The translations under genes and the position numbers were made by a program. Shown in pieces: positions 50,512 through 61,489 of a stretch of 64,000 bases of DNA. Position 1 is the stretch's first letter. The number at the start of each line of letters is the position of its first letter. The stretch is from Gordionus sp. m RMFG-2023 (Eukaryota > Nematomorpha > Gordioida > Chordodea > Parachordodidae): positions 51,003,561 to 51,067,560 of the forward strand of contig NC_088775.1 of assembly GCF_954871325.1 (NCBI RefSeq). Reading direction: 5' to 3'. A model generated the notes under the pieces. That model saw nothing but the letters and a program-made list of their open reading frames with translations, was not told the origin of the DNA and did not search any database.

Positions 50512-50700
50512 AAATAGCAACAGATTTCTAAAATTAGCTATGATGGCAAAAGACTTCTTTTCTCATCTATCAACATCAGTGCCTAGTGAAAAGTGTTTTG
50601 TGCTGTAGATATGTTGACAAAGAAAAGAAATCATATATCGTTGACAAAATTGAATGAATGGTTATCATTAAAATCTTGGGAATTTATATATTAACCTTAA
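50512..50700 (+). pseudogene. hAT transposase C-terminal relic
   Basis: Reading FLKLAMMAKDFFSHLSTSVP and SEKCFVL, then in another frame DMLTKKRNHISLTKLNEWLS with LKSWE, this is the hAT C-terminal dimerisation region (LAxDxLSIPATSVPSExxFS...TKKRNxL...LKSW). It is interrupted by a TAG and a frameshift, and everything upstream has been replaced by the GC-rich hAT end at 50,511. It is therefore the oldest layer of the nested stack. Confidence 0.8.
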
Positions 50701-51133
50701 ATAACCTTAAAATATGATTTTTGGGTATGATTTTTCATTGTATATAAATTGTTATTACCATAATATAAAAATCAATAAATTTTATAAAAATATGTTATTT
50801 GCGCTAACAATAATAATATAATATATCTTTTTTCAATCAAATATGGTTTATGGACCCCAGGTACGTTGGAAAGACTCTTGTATAAAAACTGTCAAATAAT
50901 ATAGTTCCATTTGTTAGCTTTATTATTTAAATATCTTATCATATATTTGGTTTATTTTGGCCTAATAGTTTTTAATATAATAATTAAATTCAATTAAAAA
51001 GTAAGTGAAGATAACTACAGTGGCTATTTTCTATTTTTTAAATTGGTTATCAAATTAAGTAAATTATAAGTAAAAATGGGAAAAAATTTAACCAATAATT
51101 TTAAAAAGAAAATAAAACAATTTTTTAATTTGT
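50701..51133. other. AT-rich spacer, no gene seen
   Basis: No open frame with protein similarity and no clear repeat. Confidence 0.5.
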
Positions 51134-51141
51134 GAATTTTC

Positions 51142-53054
51142 CAGGGGGGTCCGGGTTCGGGTCCAGTAATAAATTTAAAAAGGACCCGGGTCCAGAGTTC
51201 GGGTCCGGGTTCAGGGAACATAAAAATAATGACTCAAAATAAGATTTTTTTTCATTCATTTTTTATTGCACTTCAATATTACACATTCATAATTCAAAAT
51301 GAAATAATTTATATTTTAAATATTTTATTCAATCGCAGAGTCATGATATCTTCTAAACTAACATCCTTCAGATTTCCACGTAAATTTGACAATATATATT
51401 TCAACGATGAAAATCCACGTTCTACACTTACTCAAAATAGATTGTCATTTTTATAATATATAAATTATTGAACTTGTGTCGCCGGTACACCCATGACGAT
51501 AGATAAGGTATATTCTGGATATATTGAAGAATTTTCCTCCCAGAATTTTAAAATATTTGTATCTCTATTTATTCTCTTAACTTCTGAGAACTTTTCTATT
51601 AAAGATACAATAGATATTTTATGCTCCTTTCTATCTGATGATAATTTAATAATTTTTTTCTCAATCTAATAGTAAAATTTCCAGATCATCAATATTGTAT
51701 CATTATCATTTTTATCGCTACAACTAGTACATATTGTCGTAGCCTCCAATATATTGTAAATAATAGAGTTTTGGGTATGCCATAAATCCTCAAGTTGGTC
51801 TATAGCCATTTGTTTTTGCTCAATACTTAATAAAACTTGAGATCGAGGGTCTAAATATATTGAAGCATATACAACACCATAAATATTGTTTCTATCTAAT
51901 TTTCATATTTTCTAATATTTCATATGAAAAAGAACTTGTAAATCTTTCTAACTCTAATCGAAATCTTATCCATATGCCATAAAAATCCGATAAACATAAC
52001 TGTTCTGCTTGCAATCTTAATGTAGTTATTTTTAAAGGAACCAACATACTAGTAAGGTCTTTTATTTAATTCCAATCATCTTCCAACAAAATGACTTAAC
52101 ATGCTCCTATAATAAAATCATTACAGAAATCTTTCAAACTTATTAATAGCTCTAGCATCATACAAATAGAAGACCAACGTGTTGTGCAATCTAATATTGT
52201 AATTTGCCTTTTCATAGATTTTAATATTCTTACAATTGTGAGAGTTCTTAAATATTTTACCATCCCTTGCTTTATCAATTATAGTTTTAAAGAGATTATT
52301 TTTTAGGGAATCATTAATAGTCAATTGTAGCGTAATGGCTGCACATCTGATACAGTATATTTTTGTGTAGAAATCTTTTATTATTTCCTGTAAATCAGTT
52401 TCACTGATGTCCTCATAATTATCATCATCATCATCTATATCATCTATTTCTTCCAGTTAACATTCATTTAATAATTTGATTGATTTTACTAGATTAGCAC
52501 CATTATCCTTATTAATTGTATAAACGTTTCTTATAGGAATATGAAATTTATTTAATGTTTCTACATTCTTTTTATATTTTCAGAAGTTGAACTCTCTTTA
52601 ATCTCATTCATAGCTAAATTTCTTAATATTATATTATTTCTTCATAGCTAAATTTTTTAATATTATATTATTTCCTTTTCTGTATATTTATTCCTAGAAT
52701 ATTTCTCCCTAATCTTTGGGCGGAATCAATTTTTTAATGAAATTAATTTGTTTTTTGTTTCTTTTATTATTTTTGCTTGTATTTTTTTCGATTCATTATA
52801 AAATATTATTATTTACACTAGAAAATAATTTACGGTATCAATATCAATCTCTAAATAAAATGAAAAGAAGTCCAGGAAGAAAAACGAAAGAAAAACGCGA
52901 AGATTAAATAAATGATTCCACGAAAAAAATTAATAAAATTATAAAAATTTTATATTATTTTATAAAAAAAATATTTTTATGTTAAAATTTTTTTACCCTG
53001 AACCCTTGGACCCTCCATTTTTTAAAAGGGTCCGGGTCCGGGTTCACATCCCTG
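51142..53054 (-). mobile_element. BED-type hAT element with complete ends and GC-rich arms
   Basis: The element is 1,913 bp, flanked by an exact 8 bp target duplication GAATTTTC (51,134-51,141 and 53,055-53,062). The left end reads CAGGGGGGTCCGGGTTCGGG and the reverse complement of the right end reads CAGGGATGTGAACCCGGACC. Both arms contain several GGGTCCGGGTTCGGGTCC-like units, strikingly GC-rich in this AT-rich region. The minus strand carries a shortened, broken hAT transposase. The exact duplication suggests a moderately recent insertion. Confidence 0.92.
51310..52600 (-). pseudogene. hAT (BED-type) transposase relic
   Basis: In order on the minus strand: FHIPIRNVYTINKDNGANLV (near 52,500, the catalytic VxxIxxDNGxNM block), RCAAITLQLTINDSLKNN (52,270-52,350, CxxHxLxL block with His replaced by Ile), DCTTRWSSICMMLELL (52,130-52,180, the TRWxSxxxM block), VVYASIYLDPRSQVLLSIEQ (near 51,850), and VERGFSSLKYILSNLRGNLK (near 51,380, dimerisation block). 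The N-terminal BED finger is not seen and the parts lie in different frames with several stops, so the copy cannot encode active transposase. It belongs to the hAT whose termini surround it. Confidence 0.85.
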
Positions 53055-53062
53055 GAATTTTC

Positions 53063-53825
53063 CATTATTGATTGTTATTTACTTTCATACACATTTTTAA
53101 AGTAATAATAAAAAAAATATATATAATTTTTAGACATTAATTGAAAATACTTTTTTTTGAGTCAATTTTTCTCACTCATTTAATTTGCCTAATAATAAAT
53201 CATATAAGTAATCGAATTTCATAAAATTTAAGTTAAAATACAAAAATTTTTATTTAAATTTCTTTCCAATCCCTCCTATATTGATAGGGGTTGACTTTAA
53301 ATCGAATTTTATTATATTAGTTATGATTTTAAAGGAAATTATATATTTATCAAACATGCCTCAAATTTTTATTATCTATAGACAAACTAACGATGTTTGG
53401 GTTGCTAGGTTATAACTGCTACTTTCGTATTATATTTATAATATATAAATATATGCATTCTTTACCTGATTCAATTACATAAAAAATATTAAAGTAAAAT
53501 AGATGAAGCGGCATTAAAGAAAATTAGTTATGTTTTCATGTTTTTAATATTCTCTTAAAATGCATAAGTTATTTTAAAAACTAAAATATTATGCATAAAA
53601 TTATCCAAAACAAAATATTAGACTAAAGAGGAATTTTTAAATATATTTATACTTGTAGTTAAAATAAGACGTGAGCTACCTAGGAGTTCTGGAGCCCACT
53701 CATGTGGCTCAACGAGAGGATTTTCCAATAGGAGACAAATTTATATATATTATAAGGTAAAAGCTTTGCTGATATCGAAGATAGAAATATCAATAATCAA
53801 CCCAAACAATCGAAAGATGGTGTTT
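53063..53825. other. AT-rich spacer, no gene seen
   Basis: Mostly AT-rich. A short less AT-rich patch at 53,670-53,730 (GTGAGCTACCTAGGAGTTCT) has no similarity I recognise. Confidence 0.45.
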
Positions 53826-53948
53826 AGACCTGCAACAACATTTAAAAAAGTCCGGGACGGGCCGGCCCTGAAGATATAAAGCACGTATTATGTCTAAATA
53901 TTTTTTAAAAAATCCTGGCCAGGCCTAATTTTTTTTTGAAAATAGGAG
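53826..53948. mobile_element. Left part of a hAT terminal sequence, possibly a split MITE
   Basis: TAGACCTGCAACAACATTTA is followed by GTCCGGGACGGGCCGGCCC and CCTGGCCAGGCC, typical of an Ac-like hAT end. The sequence right of the next element (57,541-57,590) reads GGGACGAAATTTTTC, then ATCCGAGCC and ATACCTCTGCAG, which looks like the opposite end. Together they would make a ~170 bp non-autonomous element split by the 53,949-57,540 insertion. No matching target duplication is seen, so this remains tentative. Confidence 0.35.
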
Positions 53949-53973
53949 CCGGTGTAACGTGTGAAAATGATCT

Positions 53974-53993
53974 GTGAGATTTCGAAATCTCAC
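53974..53993. repeat. Perfect 20 bp palindrome
   Basis: GTGAGATTTCGAAATCTCAC is its own reverse complement. It sits immediately inside the left terminus of the candidate element. GTGAGATT units recur at 54,011 and near 57,450. Confidence 0.9.
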
Positions 53994-54350
53994 ACCATCA
54001 AAATCCCACGGATGGGTTGTGAGATTTTGATTTAAATGGCCCCTAATGTTTTTGAAGCGATAAATTTAAAGTAAAAGTTTTCATGACATGTATTTAAAAT
54101 TACTAATATTATAATATAGTGACAATAATTATATTAACCCTAACTGTCTAATTATAATCTTTGATTGCTTTGCAAGATATATTTGTTTCATTTCAAGAGT
54201 TCATTTATATTTTTAGATTAATAAGTCGAATACTGGGATATATCAAATAAATAAACACCATAAAATAAAGGATTTATAATTTCTATTTTAATATATATAA
54301 ATTAAATTGCATATAATGGAATAGTCGATATAAATAAACTTGAATATTAT

Positions 54351-54424
54351 AATTATGTAGCGTAGTCTTATTCGTTATACACTAACTACCTTCAAAATCT
54401 TGAATCGAATCCCGTACATACCTT
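54351..54424 (+). repeat. tRNA-like sequence, possible SINE head
   Basis: TAGCGTAGTCTT (54,358) resembles the RNA polymerase III A box (TRGCnnAGYnGG), and AATCGAATCCC (54,403) resembles the B box GWTCRAnnC, about 45 bp later, which is tRNA-like spacing. Acceptor and T stems do not pair well, so a functional tRNA is unlikely. A decayed tRNA-derived SINE or tRNA pseudogene is the best guess. Confidence 0.3.
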
Positions 54425-55077
54425 TTTTATAATTGAAAATCTGATTGTTTTATTCTTTCTATTTTTCACAAAATTCGGCATATCTTACAACTCGATGCTG
54501 CCTATCTAGTCTGTATTTTATATTTTTAGTCTGTATTTCATATCAAAGAGTGGGGGTGATATGGTTCAGATTATTATAGGCTATGTGGGTTGCCTTGGCA
54601 TATGAATATTGTTAAATTTATTATTTGTAAAGGAAGTAAAAATATCCTACTAATATCCTAATCTACACAATATGAAATTTATATATAGAACAAATTTAAG
54701 TTTAAATAGGTCCAAAACCGAAGACTACAATCTCATAACTATCCAGATTTGACCTTTCCTCAGATTTCCTATATCAATATTAATTTATTTCTACCCTACC
54801 CTCTAAAAATTATTACCTACCCTTTTTAAAAAATGCAAAGAAATGGTAAGATAAATTCTTTAAAAATAATGCTTATTTTGTTTACCTAATAAAATATTTT
54901 TTTAAAAAATCCATCTCTATATTATTTTATACTTATATTTGAATTGTGTCACATAAACTAATAAGCAAATAGACGAAGAACTTTATTGATATAACTATTT
55001 ATCATATAATGCACATTATAAATTATATATAGAATTTTATTTATAAACTACAACTTTCATAAAAAAATATATCAGCT

Positions 55078-55815
55078 GAATATAAATTATAATATGAATG
55101 AAATATATATATTTTTATAATAAAAATTATTTGATCCTAATAAGGAAATATTAAATAATGACTAGATGGATGATAAATTATTGCAAAAATATATATTATG
55201 AGGAATATAAATTATAATATGAATGAAGTATTTATATTTTTATAATAAAAATTATTTGATCCTAATAAGGAAATATTAAATAATGACTAGATGAATGATA
55301 AATTATTGCAAAAATATATATTATGAGGAATATAAATTATAATATGAATGAAGTATTTATATTTTTATAATAAAAATTATTTGATCCTAATAAGGAAATA
55401 TTAAATAATGACTAGATGAATGATAAATTATTGCAAAAATATATATTATGAGGAATATAAATTATAATATGAATGAAGTATTTATATTTTTATAATAAAA
55501 ATTATTTGATCCTAATAAGGAAATATTAAATAATGACTAGATGGATGATAAATTATTGCAAAAATATATATTATGAGGAATATAAATTATAATAATGAAG
55601 TATTTATATTTTTATAATAAAAATTATTTGATCCTAATAAGGAAATATTAAATAATGACTAGATGGATGATAAATTATTGCAAAAATATATATTATGAGG
55701 AATATAAATTATAATAATGAAGTATTTATATTTTTATAATAAAAATTATATAACACTAATAAAGATTTATTAAATAATGATTAGAGCGATGATAAATGAT
55801 TGCAATCTACCACCA
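55078..55815. repeat. Minisatellite, 125 bp unit, about six copies
   Basis: Units begin GGAATATAAATTATAATATG near 55,078, 55,202, 55,327, 55,452, 55,577 and 55,698. They contain TTATTTGATCCTAATAAGGA and AATAATGACTAGATG. The period is 125 bp, dropping to about 121 where ATATGAATG is shortened. The inner copies are nearly identical and the first and last are diverged, as expected for slippage or unequal exchange. Confidence 0.92.
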
Positions 55816-56039
55816 TTTTTTATATAAATAAAATTATTATAAATTTTTTTAATATTATCGCGAATATAAAATGGGTCATATCGGGCCCATACAAAGTTAT
55901 TATTATATTTTAAATATGTAAAAATAGGAGTATTAAGCATTGTGGTCATAGCCCTGACTTCTATGTCAGAAGCCCATATATCCTGTCATAACATTATTTA
56001 CGATATACGTTTTTATATCCATTTTTTTATTTGTGTCAT

Positions 56040-56920
56040 AAATGTAATTCTGAATTACTTTTTCCATCTCAAATGTTAGCATAAATTGTGCCAACCATTG
56101 CCTGAGAATAATGAGCCCCTGTGATCTCCACATTAATTGCCCGAAATTTTATAAAGTAGAATAAAATGAAATTTTATATTAATATGTTCTACCTATAAAA
56201 ACAATTCCCATCACCTTCAATTTGCCCCAAGATAGTTGGTTCACCAAGTTGTTTACCATAGTCTATATCCCGACAATGTTTGGGAGGCTTTAGAGCATAT
56301 ATTTTGGCATGATATTTTTTCCATGATTCTGTTGTAGGAAAAAAATATCTATGGATATTTTCTAATTTATTTATTATCATAATATCATCATCCAATTCTG
56401 TATACATAATTAATTAAAAAATAAATTAAATACATATCAGAAATAACATTACCTATGGGAAACTTTGGATCGATAAAATCTGCATCAAGTGAGAAATTTT
56501 CATCTTCAAAGCCAACATTCTTGGAACCACTGTCAATAGGTAATGTATTACATATATCTTCACCCAAATGTGCTACTAATAATATTTTTAAAAAATTATC
56601 ATATCATTCAAAAAATAGTTTGAATATATATCAAAAATAACATTACATATGGGAGACTTTGGATCGATAAAATCTGTATCAAGTGGGAAATTTACATCTT
56701 CAAGCTGAACATTTAGGAAACCAATATCTAAAGGCAATACATTATAATAAAAACATTTAAAATAATTATAATGATATTAAATATTAACCTTTGTATCTAA
56801 ACATATTTTTTACTTTATAAAAAAAATGTGATTTTGAAAAAATCATTACCATTTTCATCTGGATCTTCATTTTTTCGCACAATAAATTCTTTTAGATTGC
56901 GTAGATTCTATTTTGTTTTC
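56040..56920 (-). pseudogene. Multi-exon OTU-domain-like gene relic
   Basis: Exon-like blocks on the minus strand, in order, are LRNLKEFIVRKNEDPDEN followed by a GTAATG donor (56,849), then two similar acidic blocks at 56,640-56,740 (QLEDVNFPLDTDFIDPKSP) and 56,455-56,573 (GFEDENFSLDADFIDPKFP). The main block is 56,200-56,398: LENIHRYFFPTTESWKKYHA, then GEPTILGQIEGDGNCFYR. GDGNCFYR is the catalytic start of OTU cysteine proteases (Asp and Cys). FRAINVEITGAHYSQ (about 56,100-56,145) continues the fold, and stops follow. Introns of about 50-70 bp separate the blocks, and one acceptor reads AA for AG. No catalytic His region was found. Role unknown: a deubiquitinase-like enzyme of transposon or host origin. 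Confidence 0.6.
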
Positions 56921-57599
56921 AAAATAACATTATTTGTTGTTATTAATCACCTATAAAATAAATTAATTAAGACTTTAACAAAAATATATGAAATGTTCTA
57001 ATCAAATTTAATAATTATCCTAAATTTAAAAAAAAAATTAATATATTTATAAACTCATATACAATGACAATTTGAAATAAAAAAATATCTAAAATTTATT
57101 TTCCCCTATCATTTAGTAAAGATTGTCATCTTTTATCTTGTAGGCCGTGCATTTTCTAATAAAGTTAAATTTATTGACATTAAGTGGAATTTTTGAAAAT
57201 TTTAAAAATTCATTTATTGAAAAATTATCACTAAAAATATTTATAAAATATAATATATTGTTAGTTAAAAATTTACTTCATAATACAGGAAATATTCCTT
57301 ACTTTTCAAATTAAAATGTATTATATAGAAATATTTCCAATTTGACAGCTACATTAAAATCTGACGTTTTAAATTTGAGAAAATCTAATCCATAATGAAT
57401 TTGTAATATAAGATTTTAAAAAAATCCATGAGATTTTGAAATATTGAATAGCCGTGAGATTCTGAATTTAAATGGCCCCCAATGTATTTGAAGCGATAAA
57501 AATCAAAATCTCATTAAATCACTTTCACACGCTACACCGGGACGAAATTTTTCTTTTTTAAAAATCCGAGCCATGCAAATGATACCTCTGCAGCTATCC

Positions 57600-58235
57600 G
57601 ATAAAATAATTAATATTATTAAAAACCACATTAAAAATTCATAAACAATACTTTATTAATAAAAACCACCTTTAAAAATGTTTAATTAAAAAATTAATTA
57701 ATATTTACATCATAAAAATAAAGAAATAAAATGTTGAGTGGGATTATTTATCAAAATTTCTTTAGCTTAAAAGAAAAAAAATGATTTATATTTTAATTTC
57801 TATACCTTATGTACAAAAAAAATTAAAAACAAAAAAATTAAATATTTATTTACAAATTCTAAATTTGTCTGTTTTTTCCCTTTTATAGCAAGGGTATAAA
57901 GCATAAATAATATAAATAATAATTAAAAAAATTACAATATGCGTTAAAAAAACAAATTCAATATTATAATAAATAAAAAATATAAAAAATGAATCAGGCT
58001 TTGCAATAAGTAAAATATTATTCAAATTTCAAATAAAGTTACAAATTAGTGATTAAATTTTCTCCACACCTTCATTATTTTTGTTTTTTTTAACATTAAC
58101 TTTTTTTTATTTGTCTTACATATGCATTAATAATTAATATAAAATAATAATTTAAAAATATTACATTAGACGATAAAAAAAACAAATTTAAAATAAAAAA
58201 TATTATGAAAGAATGTTTAAAAAAATAAGAATATA
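57600..58235. other. AT-rich spacer, no gene seen
   Basis: Long A and T runs, no open frame with similarity. Confidence 0.5.
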
Positions 58236-58239
58236 ATCC

Positions 58240-58285
58240 TCAAAACTGGCTGAGTTTCTTGGCTCAGCCCTTTAACAACACTAAC
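58240..58285. mobile_element. hAT-like terminal fragment
   Basis: GGCTGAGTTTCTTGGCTCAG then CCCTTTAACAACACTA. In reverse complement it reads TAGTGTTGTTAAAGGGCTGA, close to the TAGGGTTGTCAAACGGGC pattern of Ac-like hAT ends. The partner end was not identified. Confidence 0.4.
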
Positions 58286-58299
58286 AATTATATTTGTCT

Positions 58300-59115
58300 T
58301 AACAAATATTTCCTTTAGAACAATAGAACACGACAGTTTCAAGGAATTTATACATTATTGTAATAAAGGGTTTGGACTAGGCAAACAATGAAAAAATAGT
58401 TAGGAATAACATATGAATCAGCTAAACAGATATTCATAAAAAAAAATTAAATTATGTAAGTAAATTAGCAATCACTACAGATTGCTGGTCTAGTCCAGAT
58501 TCTATAATATACTGAGCTGTAACTATTTATTACATCAGTAGTGAATGGGCGTTAACCAATATATTACTTATCATTGTTTGTTACTGGACAGCAATTTTCA
58601 GATTTGCTAATTAATTGCTTTAATGAATTTGAAATTACTGAAAACAAAATATTAGCAATTACTCATGATAATGCAATTTGAAGATCTTAAAATATTTAGT
58701 ACTTATTCTTTAACTTCTGAGACAATTTATAAATTTATCGTTGATGATAGAAATCCGAATTATCTGACATCTGTGTCCATTTTGCAAGAATTAAAAAGTA
58801 TATAAATTAAATTATATATCTAATAATTTTTTATGGCATCTAGAAAAAAAAATCTTAGTGTGAGTGCTTTTAATAGTGAAATCGACGAATATTTAGGGGA
58901 ACCGGTTTGTCCTTAAAATGTTAATGAGAATGGTGGAGAGGAAACCATGCACGATTTCCATTCCTATCACAAATGGTAAAGAATTGTCTGGCACAATAAA
59001 CAACATCTGTCCCTAGCGAGGTATTCTCAAATGCTGGAGATACGATTACGAAAAAAAGGAATCGGATGTCCTCTTATTGTCTTGGAATAGCGAGATATTT
59101 AATCTAGGAGAAAAA
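58300..59115 (+). pseudogene. Ac-like hAT transposase relic
   Basis: Recognisable pieces, in order, are FRTIEHDSFKEFIHYCNKGF (58,315-58,375), KLAITTDCWSSPDSIIY (near 58,470, the first catalytic Asp block, DxWxS), CFNEFEITENKILAITHDNA (58,620-58,680, second Asp block), NLSVSAFNSEIDEYLGEPV (near 58,870), and TTSVPSEVFSNAGDTITKKR then RMSSYCLGIARYLI (59,010-59,110, dimerisation block) ending at TAG. The His-containing and TRW blocks are missing and stops interrupt the rest, so it is internally deleted and dead. Unlike the hAT at 44.4 kb it is of the Ac/BED type. Confidence 0.88.
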
Positions 59116-60180
59116 CTACATAAATAAATACCTATATTTACTTAAATAAATATTTTTATGCATATACATCTCAAATAGAATTGATCTTATGCTTTTTGTA
59201 TATTTATAAAGATCATACAATTAGGTATATTAATATTCCACACATATATATTTTTTTAAATCGAAATGGTTGACTATTAAGTTTGGGGTGTTTAAATTAT
59301 ATTATTTATTTCTATTTCACACATATACTTTTCGAATGGAATTGATTACACTTAATTGAATATCATATATAAATTTGTCACCCATAGTCCTTGTTTGTCA
59401 CCTATTGACCTTTTATCCTTCTCGAATTATGGATCATACAATTGCAAAAATTATAATTACATAAGCTAACTTTTGCAAAATCAATTTAGTAGACTTAAAT
59501 TCCGTAAACCTTAAATTCCGTAAACCCTAAAAGAAATTGAACGATGCAAAAAAAACTTCTTCAAAAATCCTTTTATTTCAATTATATATCTCCACAAGAA
59601 TATAATAAAAATACATAATTTTTCCCAAGAAAACAAAAACTATAATTTTTCCGCGAAAAGGAAAGGAAAAAATATCTATTTTAAATAAAAAAAAAATCAA
59701 TCTTATTATGCGAAAAAATAACTAAAAATCAATATATTCAAAAATAATTGATCTAGTTTTCCTCTTTTTCATATAAAAATAAATTACATCCTTGACATTA
59801 TCACTTTTTCATATAACACGTCTCCCTAACAAAAATCCTGGGCAAAATTATATATTTTTTAATCAATATGCAAAATAAAATTAATCAGCGTATAAGCATT
59901 CAATAAATGATTCACATATTTTTTTGTTTAAACATTATTTTTATGTCTGTATTTCTTCTTTATCACTTCATGCACTCAATCAGATCTTGATAATCATCTC
60001 AGTATTGTTTTTTAGAGGGTCGATTCTAATGTTGCCATCCTCCTTTCTTTTAGGCGATTTTCTTAGTAGCCGTCATAAATTTGTTATCATCCTAATATTG
60101 TGTCGTTCCTCTTTTACGTTGGACAATGTTCGTGGGCAGTAGTTGCTTCTTGATTACCCGATTATTTACACCATTGAAGC
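59116..60180. other. No gene seen; possible 3' LTR of the gypsy element
   Basis: AT-rich sequence. A short direct repeat TTAAATTCCGTAAACC lies at about 59,497 and 59,512. Since the gypsy coding region to the right is on the minus strand, its 3' LTR should lie here, but with only one LTR in the window its limits cannot be set. An open frame at 59,924-60,142 has no similarity. Confidence 0.4.
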
Positions 60181-60217
60181 CAATGAAGTTTACGTCTTTA
60201 TTAACCAGGAACTTTCC

Positions 60218-60430
60218 TTAAATATTTTCCTTTTTTACAATTTCCTCTTTCAACCATTTCAATGCAACTCTCTTCCGTAATTGATCCCTGTGCCTGACAC
60301 CTTCACTGTTATCATCAAATTTTACCCTATTTAATTTGTTTCCCAAATTTTCTATTACTACACCTTTCTCCCATTTTTTTGGACCTCCATATAATCTAAT
60401 CCATACTAATTGTCCCACAGTATATTCCAA
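60218..60430 (-). pseudogene. Integrase C-terminal GPY/F-type module (gypsy fossil part)
   Basis: Shows YTVGQLVWIRLYGGPKKWEK and a later HRDQLRKR, the chromodomain-like module that ends integrases of invertebrate gypsy elements. In the family it contacts target DNA or chromatin. Confidence 0.8.
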
Positions 60431-60469
60431 TTCCCTTCTATCGATATCCTCTATAATTACACCCGTTTT

Positions 60470-61410
60470 ACTGAGTATTTACATATCCAAACTTCCGACC
60501 TTTCTTTTTCGGCCGGAGACAAACCAATTTTACCCATCGCATTATTATAATACATATGCTTTACCCATATTTCTCCTTTTCCACTTTTTGTCTTCTTCAA
60601 CCATCCTTTAACCGTCGCTACCATCCGTTCCGCCTGTTCATTGGAACTGGGATGATACAATGCCGCTAACACATGGTATACACCCGTTTTCTCACAGAAT
60701 CTTTTGAATTCTTCACCGATAAAAGCTGGTCCGCCATCCGATACCACAGTTTTCGGAATACCAAACTTCGACCATACTTTCTTTAAATGTTTAATCACAA
60801 TATTTGCCGTTAATCCATGAATTTCTTCAAATTCTATCCATTTGGAGAACACATCTACACTTAATATATACTTCTTTCCTTCATATTCGAAAAAATCAAC
60901 ATGAACTCTCTCTCCTGGTTCTACAACTTTTGGCCATGTACTATTTTTATTCTTACCGGGCATGTCAGACCATGCATTGCAAATCTCACATTCCTTTCCC
61001 AATTTATCAATATCCTCATTCATTCTCGGCCACCATACGTATTCTCTTCCCCATTGTTTCATACGAGTAACTCCTTGATGACCCGCATGTATAACATTCA
61101 AAAAATTTTCCCTCAATCGCCGGGGTATAACAGCTCGGGATCCCCTTATAATACAATCGTCCACTACAGTTAATTCTGTTTCATTATTTTGGAAAATTTT
61201 ATCATCATCCTTCCATGATCTTTTTCCCATTAGAAATAATTTAACTACCGCTAATTCTCTATCTTTCCTTGTAAACTTTTGTATATCTTCCCATGTCGTT
61301 CGGCTACCCTTTATACTTCGCATTACCGTATGTACCAGACATTTTTCCCGATTATCAATTTTCAAAACCACCGATTCATCCAAACTTTCGCCCGCACCTA
61401 ACCTCGACAA
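60470..61410 (-). pseudogene. Integrase (gypsy fossil part)
   Basis: A zinc-binding HHCC domain (HAGHQGVTRMKQW...CEICNA) precedes the catalytic core, where VHVDFFEYEGKK, VVSDGGPAFIGEEF and HPSSNEQAERMV hold the Asp, Asp and Glu of the DDE triad. In the family this enzyme inserts the DNA copy into the genome. Confidence 0.93.
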
Positions 61411-61489
61411 AATATTAGGTAACTGGTTCTCTACCCCTTCGATATTTTAAATCCAAATCAAAACTTCCTACTAACAATAACCATCGCTG

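Larger units (their letters stand above)
53949..57540 (-). mobile_element. Candidate inverted-repeat transposon carrying an OTU-like gene
   Basis: The left end CCGGTGTAACGTGTGAAAAT and the reverse complement of the right end, CCGGTGTAGCGTGTGAAAGT, differ at only two of 20 positions, and similarity runs on through GATYT. Subterminal GATTTAAATGGCCCCTAATG (54,020) and AATTTAAATGGCCCCCAATG (57,465) recur in direct orientation, each followed by AAGCGATAAA. The 3.6 kb interior holds an OTU-domain-like coding relic on the minus strand, a 125 bp minisatellite and a tRNA-like patch, but no recognisable transposase. OTU domains are known in some Mutator-like transposons, so MULE affinity is possible. 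No target duplication was found. Confidence 0.55.

Noticed and set aside
52716-52907. 63-codon plus-strand open frame within the hAT at 51-53 kb
   Set aside because: Hydrophobic AT-rich translation opposite to the transposase; no similarity.
53826-57590. A confident hAT MITE split by the OTU element
   Set aside because: The two flanks look like opposite hAT ends, but no 8 bp target duplication could be matched, so it is only listed as tentative.
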